Assembly (NCBI GenBank): GCA_020853575.1 | Contig: JADYYP010000018.1 | Coordinates: 1-64,000 of the forward strand | Direction: 5' to 3' | Length of the DNA: 64,000 bases | Origin: Planctomycetota bacterium | Lineage (GTDB): Bacteria > Planctomycetota > UBA1135 > GCA-002686595 | In this document: piece after piece, positions 56,960 through 64,000 of the stretch | How positions within the stretch are numbered: the first letter of the stretch is position 1 | How the letters are laid out: the number at the start of each line of letters is the position of its first letter | The notes under the pieces: model-generated | What the model was told of the DNA's origin: nothing | The model's database searches: none | The model's input: only the letters and a program-made list of their open reading frames with translations | Program-made: the position numbers and the translations under genes

Positions 56960-57201
56960 TGGCCAAGGAAGAACCGATCACCGTGGAGGCGATCGTGACC
57001 GAGGCGCTGCCCAACGCGCGCTTCCGTGCGAAACTCGCGTCCGGCCACCAGATCCTGGCTCACGTCAGCGGCAAGATGCGCATGCACTACATCCGCATCC
57101 TGCCCGGCGACAAGATCACGGTCGAGATGTCCCCCTACGACTTGACCAAGGGCCGCATCATCTATCGCGGCGACCGCAAACCTCGGAGTCCCCAAGAATG
57201 A
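56959..57201 (+). CDS. infA: Translation initiation factor IF-1
   Basis: 80 aa (E. coli 72), an S1-type OB fold that blocks the A site during initiation. [20 protein letters not shown] is the common start, and [20 protein letters not shown] the core. A few extra C-terminal residues (DRKPRSPQE). GTG start shares one base with adk, and the stop overlaps rpmJ by 4 nt (ATGA). Confidence 0.97.
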   Translation: MAKEEPITVEAIVTEALPNARFRAKLASGHQILAHVSGKMRMHYIRILPGDKITVEMSPYDLTKGRIIYRGDRKPRSPQE

Positions 57202-57314
57202 AAGTGCGTTCCAGCGTGCGGCGCATGTGCGCCAACTGCAAGGTCGTGCGCCGCCGTGGCGTCGTCTTCGTCATCTGCAAAGAGCCGACGCACAAGCAGC
57301 GTCAGGGCAAATAA
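57198..57314 (+). CDS. rpmJ: Large-subunit ribosomal protein L36, zinc form
   Basis: 38 aa, the exact family length. [20 protein letters not shown] opens it; zinc ligands are C11, C14, C27 and H32. It is the C+ paralogue. Starts inside the infA stop and precedes rpsM by 33 nt. Confidence 0.96.
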   Translation: MKVRSSVRRMCANCKVVRRRGVVFVICKEPTHKQRQGK

Positions 57315-57347
57315 CTTCCTGGGCAAGGAACCGGAGTAGCACGAAAC

Positions 57348-57731
57348 ATGCCCCGTCTCATCGGCGTCGACATCCCGCCCCAGAAGCGCCTCGAAATTGC
57401 GCTCACGTACATCTACGGCATCGGCCGTGAAACCGCGCAGAAGATCTGCGACTCGACCGGTCTCGACCGCGGAATGCGCGCGCGCGACCTGAACGAGGAT
57501 CAGATCGCGCACCTGGCGACCTACATCCAGAAGACCTACGCCGTCGAGGGCCAGCTCCGTCGGCAGGTTGCAGCCAACATCAACCGGCTGCGCGAGATCG
57601 GATGCTACCGCGGCATGCGTCATCGCCGCGGACTCCCGGTTCGCGGGCAGCGCACGCGCACCAACGCACGCACCCGCAAGGGCCCGAGAAAGACGGTTGC
57701 CGGCAAGAAGTCCGTGAAGGGGATGAAGTAA
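57348..57731 (+). CDS. rpsM: Small-subunit ribosomal protein S13
   Basis: 127 aa (E. coli 118). Head protein contacting the P-site tRNA and forming bridge B1. [37 protein letters not shown], and [19 protein letters not shown] are typical. The Lys-rich C-terminus is normal. rpsK follows after 6 nt. Confidence 0.97.
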   Translation: MPRLIGVDIPPQKRLEIALTYIYGIGRETAQKICDSTGLDRGMRARDLNEDQIAHLATYIQKTYAVEGQLRRQVAANINRLREIGCYRGMRHRRGLPVRGQRTRTNARTRKGPRKTVAGKKSVKGMK

Positions 57732-57737
57732 GCCATC

Positions 57738-58121
57738 ATGAGCAAGGCCGCAGTCAAGAAGAAGATCAAGCGCAACGTCGCGCGTGCCGTCGTGCACGTG
57801 AAGGCGTCTTTCAACAACACGCACGTCACCGTGACGGACGCGAAGGGCGACACGATTTCCTGGGGATCGGCGGGCATCGTCGGCTTCAAGGGCACGCGAA
57901 AGAGCACGCCGTTCGCAGCGACTCGCGCCGCAGAGCACGCCGCGCAAAACGCCGCTCGGCAGGGTGTGCGCGAAGTGCTGGTCAAGGTGCGTGGCGCAGG
58001 CTCGGGCCGTGAGTCCGCGATTCGGGCGTTGTCCAACGCTGGCCTCAACATCATCGCCATCGAGGACTGCACGCCGCTCCCGCACAACGGCTGCCGTGCC
58101 CGCAAGCGTCGTCGCGTCTAG
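57738..58121 (+). CDS. rpsK: Small-subunit ribosomal protein S11
   Basis: 127 aa (E. coli 129). Platform protein next to the E-site m[43 protein letters not shown] and the C-terminal [19 protein letters not shown] are standard. rpsD follows after 21 nt. Confidence 0.98.
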   Translation: MSKAAVKKKIKRNVARAVVHVKASFNNTHVTVTDAKGDTISWGSAGIVGFKGTRKSTPFAATRAAEHAAQNAARQGVREVLVKVRGAGSGRESAIRALSNAGLNIIAIEDCTPLPHNGCRARKRRRV

Positions 58122-58142
58122 GCGCATCTCGAGGAAGAACAC

Positions 58143-58769
58143 ATGGGTCGATTCGTAGACAACAAGTGCAAGCTGTGCCGCCGTGAGGGCATGAAGCTGT
58201 TCCTCAAGGGCCAGCGCTGCTTTACCGACAAATGCGCCGTTTCCCGGCGTGACTATCCGCCGGGCGTCCACGCCCAGAAGCGCACCAAGCCCACGGACTT
58301 CGGCGTGCGCGTGCGCGAGAAGCAGAAGCTCAAGCGCATCTACGGCGTGTGGGAGCGGCAGTTCAAGATCTACTTCCACGAGGCCGAGCGCATGAAGGGC
58401 AACACAGGTGAGAACCTGATGGTGCTGCTCGAGCGCCGGCTCGACAACGTCGTCCTCGCCGCGGGCTTCGCTCTTTCGCGCAACCACGCGCGCCAGCTGG
58501 TGAACCACGGTCACTTCGCCGTCAACGGCCGATTCGTCGACGTGGCGTCGTTCAGTGTGCGTCCCGGCGATGTCGTCACCGTGCGCAACAAGGAAGGCGT
58601 GCGCAAGCAGGTCGCCGAGTCGCTCGAAGTCAACAAGTCGCAGCCCGTGCCGGCCTGGCTCGAGGTCAATCGCGACAACCTGACCGTCCGCGTCGCAACC
58701 TTGCCCAAGCGCGAGGACGTTCCGCACCCGATCCAAGAGCAGCTGATCATCGAGCTCTGCTCGAAGTAG
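58143..58769 (+). CDS. rpsD: Small-subunit ribosomal protein S4, zinc-binding form
   Basis: 208 aa (E. coli 206). Nucleates the 30S body, with NusA-like antitermination activity in E. coli. Zinc ligands C9, C12, C26, C31 (KCKLCRREG, QRCFTDKCA) mark the C+ form; E. coli S4 lacks them. The S4 RNA-binding fold has ERRLDNVVLAAGFALSRNHA. rpoA follows after 34 nt. Confidence 0.97.
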   Translation: MGRFVDNKCKLCRREGMKLFLKGQRCFTDKCAVSRRDYPPGVHAQKRTKPTDFGVRVREKQKLKRIYGVWERQFKIYFHEAERMKGNTGENLMVLLERRLDNVVLAAGFALSRNHARQLVNHGHFAVNGRFVDVASFSVRPGDVVTVRNKEGVRKQVAESLEVNKSQPVPAWLEVNRDNLTVRVATLPKREDVPHPIQEQLIIELCSK

Positions 58770-58803
58770 TCGGCGCCGCACGAGGCCCCCAGAGGACCCA
58801 CTC

Positions 58804-59799
58804 ATGAGAATCCGTTGGCGTAACTTCGAACTGCCGAGCAAGGTCGTCCCCGACAAGTCCACGCTCACCAAGGAGTACGGCCGCTTCGCGGTCGAGCCCT
58901 TCGAGCAGGGGTTTGGTCACACGATCGGCAACGGCTTGCGGCGCGTGCTGCTCTCGTCGATCGAGGGCACCGCGGTGACCTCCGTTCGGATCGAGGGCGC
59001 AGCCCACGAGTTCGACTCGCTTTCCGGCGTGCTCGAGGACGTGACCGACATCATCTTGAACGTCAAGAAGCTGCGCATTCGCCACGACGGCAACGAGCCG
59101 ATCGTGTGTCGCATCCAGAAGAAGGGCAAGGGACCTGTCACCGGCGCCGACGTGCAATGCCCCGGTGACGCCAAGGTGATCAGCTCTGACCTGCACCTCT
59201 TGACCTTGACGTCCGACCGCGAGTTCAAGATGGAGCTCGACGTGCGCAAGGGCCGCGGGTACGTGCAGTCCGACGAGAACCTGATCGACAAGAACGCGCT
59301 GGGCACGATCCCGGTCGACTCGGTCTATTCTCCGGTGCACCGGGTCCGATACTCCGTCGAAGCGACGCGCGTCGGCAAGTTCACGAACTACGACCGCTTG
59401 GTCCTGGAGATCTGGACCGACGGCACGGTCACGCCGGATCTGGCGTTGATCGAAGCCGCCAAGATCTACCGCAAGCACCTGAATCCGTTCGTGCTCTTCG
59501 AGTCGAGCCGCGACGAGTCGCCGTTGGCCGAAGATCCCTCGGTTTCGCCGTACAACGAGCGCAACCGCGAGCAGTCGAAGCTCTCGGCTGTGCTCTCGCA
59601 GCCGATCTCCGAACTGGAGCTTTCGGTGCGCGCGCGCAACTGCCTCGACGGCGCGAACATCACCACGCTCGGACAGCTCGTTTCGATGAGCGAGAACGAC
59701 GTGATGAACCTGAAGAACCTCGGCAAGACATCGCTGACCGAGATCAAGAACAAACTCGCCGAGCGTGGACTGTCGCTCGGCATGAAGGTCACGAGCTGA
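58804..59799 (+). CDS. rpoA: RNA polymerase alpha subunit
   Basis: 331 aa (E. coli 329). The N-terminal domain (about 1-230) dimerises and carries the start FEQGFGHTIGNGLRRVLLSS; the C-terminal domain (about 262-331) with LELSVRARNCLDGANITTLG and NLKNLGKTSLTEIKNKL binds UP elements and activators. The usual place in the alpha operon between rpsD and rplQ. Confidence 0.97.
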   Translation: MRIRWRNFELPSKVVPDKSTLTKEYGRFAVEPFEQGFGHTIGNGLRRVLLSSIEGTAVTSVRIEGAAHEFDSLSGVLEDVTDIILNVKKLRIRHDGNEPIVCRIQKKGKGPVTGADVQCPGDAKVISSDLHLLTLTSDREFKMELDVRKGRGYVQSDENLIDKNALGTIPVDSVYSPVHRVRYSVEATRVGKFTNYDRLVLEIWTDGTVTPDLALIEAAKIYRKHLNPFVLFESSRDESPLAEDPSVSPYNERNREQSKLSAVLSQPISELELSVRARNCLDGANITTLGQLVSMSENDVMNLKNLGKTSLTEIKNKLAERGLSLGMKVTS

Positions 59800-59833
59800 T
59801 CCGCCGCGAGCGGATCCAAGAGGAGCCCGAGTC

Positions 59834-60286
59834 ATGCGACACGGACGAGCTGGCAATCACCTGTCCCGAACCACCGCGCATCGCGACGCGCTGATCCGCA
59901 ATCTCGCGGCGGCGTTGATCGAGCACGAGCGCATCCGTACGACCCTGCCCAAGGCGCGCAATCTGCGGCCGTTCATCGAGAAGCTCGTCACGCTCTCCAA
60001 GGACGGGAGCCTGCATCGGCGTCGCTTGGTTGTGTCGCGGCTTCACGACAAGACTGCTGCGAAGAAGCTGTTCGACGTGATCGGACCGCGCTTCAAGAGC
60101 CGTCCGGGCGGCTATACCCGCATCCTGAAGCTGGCGAAGCGTCGCCTGGGCGACGGGGGCGAGCAGGCCATCATCGAGTTCGTCGAGCGCACGCCCAAGG
60201 GCGAAGGGCAGCCGGAGGCGAAGGCGGCCGAGGTCGCCCAACCCAAGGCCAAGAAGCCGGCGAAGAAGGCCTCGGCAGGAGCCTGA
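59834..60286 (+). CDS. rplQ: Large-subunit ribosomal protein L17
   Basis: 150 aa (E. coli 127). MRHGRAGNHLSRTTAHRDAL and the start of the second helix LIRNLAAALIEHERIRTTL are standard; PGGYTRILKLAKRRLGDGGE follows. The last 30 residues are an Ala/Lys/Pro tail (EAKAAEVAQPKAKKPAKKAS), longer than in E. coli. Last gene of the operon. Confidence 0.96.
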   Translation: MRHGRAGNHLSRTTAHRDALIRNLAAALIEHERIRTTLPKARNLRPFIEKLVTLSKDGSLHRRRLVVSRLHDKTAAKKLFDVIGPRFKSRPGGYTRILKLAKRRLGDGGEQAIIEFVERTPKGEGQPEAKAAEVAQPKAKKPAKKASAGA

Positions 60287-60298
60287 CCACCGGGCCTC

Positions 60299-60324
60299 GT
60301 GCCCAGTGCTCAGTGCCCAGTGCC
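60299..60324 (+). repeat. Heptanucleotide tandem repeat
   Basis: GTGCCCA, GTGCTCA, GTGCCCA, GTGCC: almost four copies of a 7-bp unit, in the rplQ-dnaE gap. Confidence 0.85.
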
Positions 60325-60367
60325 GCGGACGATCGCCTGACCGCGGGAAACGACTAGACTTCGCCGG

Positions 60368-60397
60368 GACGCGCCACTCCGAAGCGGAGGGCGCGTC
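60368..60397. terminator. Likely bidirectional terminator between rplQ and dnaE
   Basis: GACGCGCC pairs with GGCGCGTC, and inside it CTCCG pairs with CGGAG around an AAG loop, with one bulged A. The 13-bp stem lies between converging genes. No T-run on either strand, so factor-dependent or weak termination is possible. Confidence 0.6.
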
Positions 60398-60413
60398 CTG
60401 CGCTCTTGTGGGC

Positions 60414-63400
60414 TCACATGCGCGCGAGCCGCACGCGGCCCTTGCCCAGGATGCGATCGACTTGCTCGGCCAACTCGGCCGAGATGTTGACCCTGAAGTT
60501 GTTGCCCGCTCGAACGCGGCGCAGTGCCCCGTCGCCACCACGGACCTGGAAGTAGAGCGGGCGGCGCCCCTGGAACTTGAGCAGCGTGTCGCGCAGCGGG
60601 TTCAGCAGACCTGCGTCCTCGGGTTCGAGGTGCACGATCACTCCACCCTCGAAGCGCGAGAGCGCTTCTTCGACGAGCAAGACCTCATCGAGGACGATGC
60701 CTGGTTCTTCGGCGCGCTCTTCGACCTTGCCGCGCACGATGACGACCGCATCTGGGGCGAGCTTGTGCTTGAACTGCTCCAAAGTCCGCGGGAAAACCGT
60801 GACGTTCACGGCTCCGTCGAGATCTTCCAAGCGCAAGCGCGCCATCTTCTGACCGGCCAACTTGCCGTTCTTCACGACGCTGGTGGAGAGCTGCACGATC
60901 AGGCCGGCCACCTGGACCTCGGAACCTCCCGAGCGCTCCGCGAGCTCGGTGGTGCGACAAGTGGAGAGCATCGCGAACAGCCCGGCGCGCTCCTCCAAGG
61001 GGTGACCGGAGAGGTAGAAGCCGAGTGATTCGCGCTCGGCCTTGAGCGTCTCGCTCTTCGGCCAGGCTTTCGAGTCGTCGATCCCGTCGCCGACGGACGC
61101 GGGTTGCACCGGGCTCACGCTGGGCCCACCTCCGAACAGCGAGCCCTGGCCCGAGCGACGATCCGCGGCCGCGCGCTGTGACTCCGTCATCGCCACGTCG
61201 AGCGCCGCGAGCACGGCACCGCGGTTGTGCCCGGAGAAGTCGAACGCGCCGGCCTTGATCAGCGCTTCCCAGCAAGTGCGCGGCACCTCCGTGGGATCGC
61301 AGCTGCGGCAGAGCTCGTGCAGCGTGATTTGCGCGGGCTTCTGGAGCAGCGTGTCACGCGTCAATTCGAACGCACCGATCGCACGCTCACCCGTGCCCTT
61401 GATCGCGCCGAGCCCGTAGCGGACGGCGCCAGCGTGGGGCTCGAAATGCCAACGAGAGGTGCGCAAGTCGGGCGGATGCACGACGACGTGCGCGCGCTTG
61501 GCGTCGTCGATCAGAGCCTTGACCTTCTCGGACGACTCCATTTCGCACGCCATGTTGGCGGCGAGGAACTCGACCCTGTGGTTGGCCTTCAAGTAGGCCG
61601 TCTGATAGGTGATCAGCGCGTAGGCCGTCGAGTGCGACTTGTTGAAGCCGTAGCCTCCGAACTTGACGATGTTCTCCCAGATCTCGCGCGCCGCGTCTTC
61701 AGCGCAACCGTTCTTCACAGCGCCCGCCACGAACTGCGCCGCGAACTTCTCCATGATCTCCGGCTTCTTCTTGCCCATCGCCTTGCGCAAGTTGTCGGCT
61801 TCGTTCAGCGAGAATCCTCCGAGGGCGCTGGAGATCAGCATCACCTGCTCTTGGTAGACGATGCAGCCATAGGTGTCGCGCAGAATCGGCTCGAGGCACG
61901 GGTGCTGGTAGCTGACTTGCTCTTCACCGTGCTTGCGCCGGATGAACATCGCATCCATGCCCGACTCGAGTGGACCAGGTCGGTACAGAGCGAGCACCGC
62001 GATCAGATCCTCGAAGCGGTCGGGGCGGATGCGCGCGAGCAGCTTGCGCATGCCTTCCGATTCCAGCTGGAACACGGCCAGCGTGTCGCCGGCCGTCAGC
62101 ATCTGATACGTCTTGGGATCGTCGGGCAGGGAATCGAGATCGGGCACTTGGGCGCCCGTGCGCCGGATGTAGCCGAGCGCGCGTTCCAGGATGGTCAGCG
62201 TGCGCAGGCCCAGGTAGTCCATCTTGAGCAGGCCGAGCTCCTCGAGCTGCGGCGCGGGCCACTGCGTGACGATGTCGGTGTCGTGGCGCGCCAACGGCAC
62301 GTAGTCGACGATTTCACGATCGGCGATCACCACTCCGGCTGCGTGCGTCGAGATGTGGCGCGCCATGCCCTCGAGCTTCTTCGAGAACTCGAAGACCTCG
62401 GCGAATTCCGGCTTCTCGTCGCGGATCGCGATCAGCTCCGCGTCCTTCTCGAGCGCTTCTGCCAGGCTCGGGGCGTTCGGTCCGGCCTGGATTTTCTTGG
62501 CGATGCGGTCGATGTCCTTGAGCGGGACGTCCAGCACGCGGCCGACATCGCGCACGACCGTGCGCGATGCCATGGTGCCGAAAGTCACGATTTGCGCGAC
62601 GTTCTCGGCCCCATAGCGGCCGCGTGTGTAGGCCAAGACCTTCTCGCGACCCTCCTTGCAGAAGTCGATGTCGATGTCCGGCATCGAGATGCGTGCGCTG
62701 TTCAGGAAGCGCTCGAACAGGAGGTCGTACTTGAGGGGATCGACCTTCGTGATGCCGAGCACGTAGGCCACGATCGCTCCAGCGGCGGAACCGCGCCCCG
62801 GACCGACGGGCACCCCGTTGTCGCGGGCCCAACGGATCAAGTCCCACACGATCAAGAAGTACGAGACGAAGCCCATCTGCCGGATGATCTTCTTCTCGTA
62901 CTCCAGTCGCTCGCGAGCGGCAGCGTGCTCGCGACCGTACCAGCGCGCCAGGCCCTCTTCGCACAGGCGATCGAAGAGCTCGTCGGGCGACTCGTCCGTG
63001 TCGGGCTTGAACACGGGAACGTGGTACTTGCCGAATTCGACGTTCACGTCGACCTGTCCGGCGACGTCCAGCGTCGCTTTCAACGCTTGCGGCAAGTCGC
63101 TGAAGATCTCGCCCATCTCCTCGCGAGTCCGGAAGTAGAGCGAGTCCGTGTCGAACTTGAAGCGCTTCTCGTCCGCGCGCTTGGCGCCGGTGTTGATGCA
63201 CAAGAGCACGTCTTGTGCATGGCAGTCCTCGTGGCGCAAGTAGTGGATGTCGTTGGTTGCCACCAGCGGAGCGCCCGTGCGCGCGTGCAGTCGCATCAGG
63301 GCGTCGTTCGCTCGGCTCTGGATGTCGATGCCGTTGCGCTGCAACTCCAGCCAGAAGTGGTCGCGTCCGAAGAGGTCGCGGAATTGCTCCGTGACGGCCT

Positions 63401-63872
63401 CGGCCTGCTTCTCGTCGCCGCGCAGGAAGAGCTGGTTGATCTCCCCGGCCAGGCACCCGGACAGGCACGAAATCCCAGCGGCGTGACGCGCGAGATACTC
63501 CTTGTCGATGCGTGGCCGGGTGTGCAGACCGTGAACGTATGCCTCGGAGCACAGCTTCAGCAGATTTCGATAGCCCTCGTTCGTTCGCGCGATCAGCGTC
63601 AGATGGTGGTAGCCGTTGTCGGTGCGATTGTGAGGCTCGAGGCGCGAGCGCTTGGCGACGTACACCTCGCAACCCAGCAGCGGCTTGATCTTCGAGGCGC
63701 GCGCCTTCTGGTAGAGCTCGATCGCGCCGAACATGTTCCCGTGGTCGGTGAGCGCGATCGCGGGTTGTCGGTCCTTCACGCACGCCGCGACGAGGTCCTC
63801 GATGCGGTTGGCACCGTCGAGCAACGAGTACTCGCTGTGGACGTGGAGATGGACGAAGTCCGGTGCAGTCAT
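60414..63872 (-). CDS. dnaE: DNA polymerase III alpha subunit (EC 2.7.7.7)
   Basis: 1152 aa (E. coli 1160). Replicative polymerase. The N-terminal PHP domain begins HLHVHSEYSLLDG (8-20). Catalytic PDIDIDFC is near residues 395-402, preceded by GRGSAAGAIVAYVLG. The later helix-hairpin-helix region precedes an OB-fold at the C-terminus (VAGLIVQLSTSVVKNGKLAG). The start ATG 63872 gives DFVHLHVHSEYSLLDG, the normal beginning; the ATG 16 codons upstream adds Arg-rich sequence. It runs opposite to the ribosomal operon. Confidence 0.97.
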   Translation of the reverse strand: MTAPDFVHLHVHSEYSLLDGANRIEDLVAACVKDRQPAIALTDHGNMFGAIELYQKARASKIKPLLGCEVYVAKRSRLEPHNRTDNGYHHLTLIARTNEGYRNLLKLCSEAYVHGLHTRPRIDKEYLARHAAGISCLSGCLAGEINQLFLRGDEKQAEAVTEQFRDLFGRDHFWLELQRNGIDIQSRANDALMRLHARTGAPLVATNDIHYLRHEDCHAQDVLLCINTGAKRADEKRFKFDTDSLYFRTREEMGEIFSDLPQALKATLDVAGQVDVNVEFGKYHVPVFKPDTDESPDELFDRLCEEGLARWYGREHAAARERLEYEKKIIRQMGFVSYFLIVWDLIRWARDNGVPVGPGRGSAAGAIVAYVLGITKVDPLKYDLLFERFLNSARISMPDIDIDFCKEGREKVLAYTRGRYGAENVAQIVTFGTMASRTVVRDVGRVLDVPLKDIDRIAKKIQAGPNAPSLAEALEKDAELIAIRDEKPEFAEVFEFSKKLEGMARHISTHAAGVVIADREIVDYVPLARHDTDIVTQWPAPQLEELGLLKMDYLGLRTLTILERALGYIRRTGAQVPDLDSLPDDPKTYQMLTAGDTLAVFQLESEGMRKLLARIRPDRFEDLIAVLALYRPGPLESGMDAMFIRRKHGEEQVSYQHPCLEPILRDTYGCIVYQEQVMLISSALGGFSLNEADNLRKAMGKKKPEIMEKFAAQFVAGAVKNGCAEDAAREIWENIVKFGGYGFNKSHSTAYALITYQTAYLKANHRVEFLAANMACEMESSEKVKALIDDAKRAHVVVHPPDLRTSRWHFEPHAGAVRYGLGAIKGTGERAIGAFELTRDTLLQKPAQITLHELCRSCDPTEVPRTCWEALIKAGAFDFSGHNRGAVLAALDVAMTESQRAAADRRSGQGSLFGGGPSVSPVQPASVGDGIDDSKAWPKSETLKAERESLGFYLSGHPLEERAGLFAMLSTCRTTELAERSGGSEVQVAGLIVQLSTSVVKNGKLAGQKMARLRLEDLDGAVNVTVFPRTLEQFKHKLAPDAVVIVRGKVEERAEEPGIVLDEVLLVEEALSRFEGGVIVHLEPEDAGLLNPLRDTLLKFQGRRPLYFQVRGGDGALRRVRAGNNFRVNISAELAEQVDRILGKGRVRLARM

Positions 63873-63918
63873 GGTTCTCGCGGGTGCCGTGCCGGAAACT
63901 TGGCGACGGCGAGCGCGC

Positions 63919-63947
63919 AAGATAGCGCCGCTCCCGCGCAGCGTCAG
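63919..63947 (-). promoter_or_regulatory. Candidate promoter for dnaE
   Basis: Minus strand CTGACG (63942-63947), 17-bp spacer, TATCTT (63919-63924), 46 nt before the ATG. Confidence 0.5.
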
Positions 63948-64000
63948 AGCCGGAGGGAGAATCGCGTGCGTCGGTTGCGCACCACTGGCGCGCGCCGCGC

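Overview
This window (about 66% GC) comes from the informational-gene core of a Gram-negative-type bacterium, most likely a member of the Planctomycetota. The best clue is EF-Tu: its switch I region reads [13 protein letters not shown] where most bacteria have a KARGITI-type sequence, which I recall as a planctomycete trait. Further support comes from a one-piece SecDF, an EF-G2-type factor in the str cluster, the lack of L30 in the spc operon, and zinc-ribbon forms of S4, S14, L33 and L36. No database search was possible, so the phylum is inferred.

Layout. 1-690: the 3' end of 23S rRNA, 5S rRNA and two terminators, followed by the remnant of a transposase. 1187-3632 (-): a CDP-alcohol phosphatidyltransferase and a polysaccharide flippase. 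3853-4690 (-): lexA with a tiny membrane-protein ORF upstream. 4969-7964 (+): nadB and hflX. 8066-13030 (-): trmD, rplS, fused secDF and a LysM protein. 13089 (+): ribE. 13708-17926 (-): a Mla-type lipid transport operon headed by an unusual 'WPF-repeat' lipoprotein. 18046-21576 (+): trpS, two lipoprotein-like genes, dtd and an HU protein with a proline-rich tail. 21628 (-): a cystathionine gamma-synthase family gene. 22915-26640 (+): mutS2 without an Smr domain, a receiver-only response regulator and aroC.

26687-60286 is one almost unbroken block of transcription and translation genes: tRNA-Thr, -Tyr, -Gly, -Thr, tuf, rpmG, secE, nusG, rplKAJL, rpoBC; then, from its own promoter, rpsL, rpsG, a Tsr3-like gene and an EF-G2-like gene; then, from another promoter, the merged S10-spc-alpha operon (rpsJ to rplQ, including secY, adk, infA and rpoA). 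The tRNA-tuf order is that of the E. coli tufB operon. dnaE (-) converges on rplQ at the right end.

The most interesting points are: (1) a homologue of the archaeal/eukaryotic rRNA aminocarboxypropyl transferase Tsr3 in the str operon, next to an EF-G2-type GTPase that occupies the usual fusA position; (2) a natural Arg at S12 position 88, where Lys-to-Arg gives streptomycin resistance in other bacteria; (3) a WPF-repeat lipoprotein in the mla operon; (4) a 28-residue membrane protein beside lexA; (5) several strong RNA hairpins placed between ribosomal-protein and polymerase genes. Most of the window is ordinary, conserved gene content.
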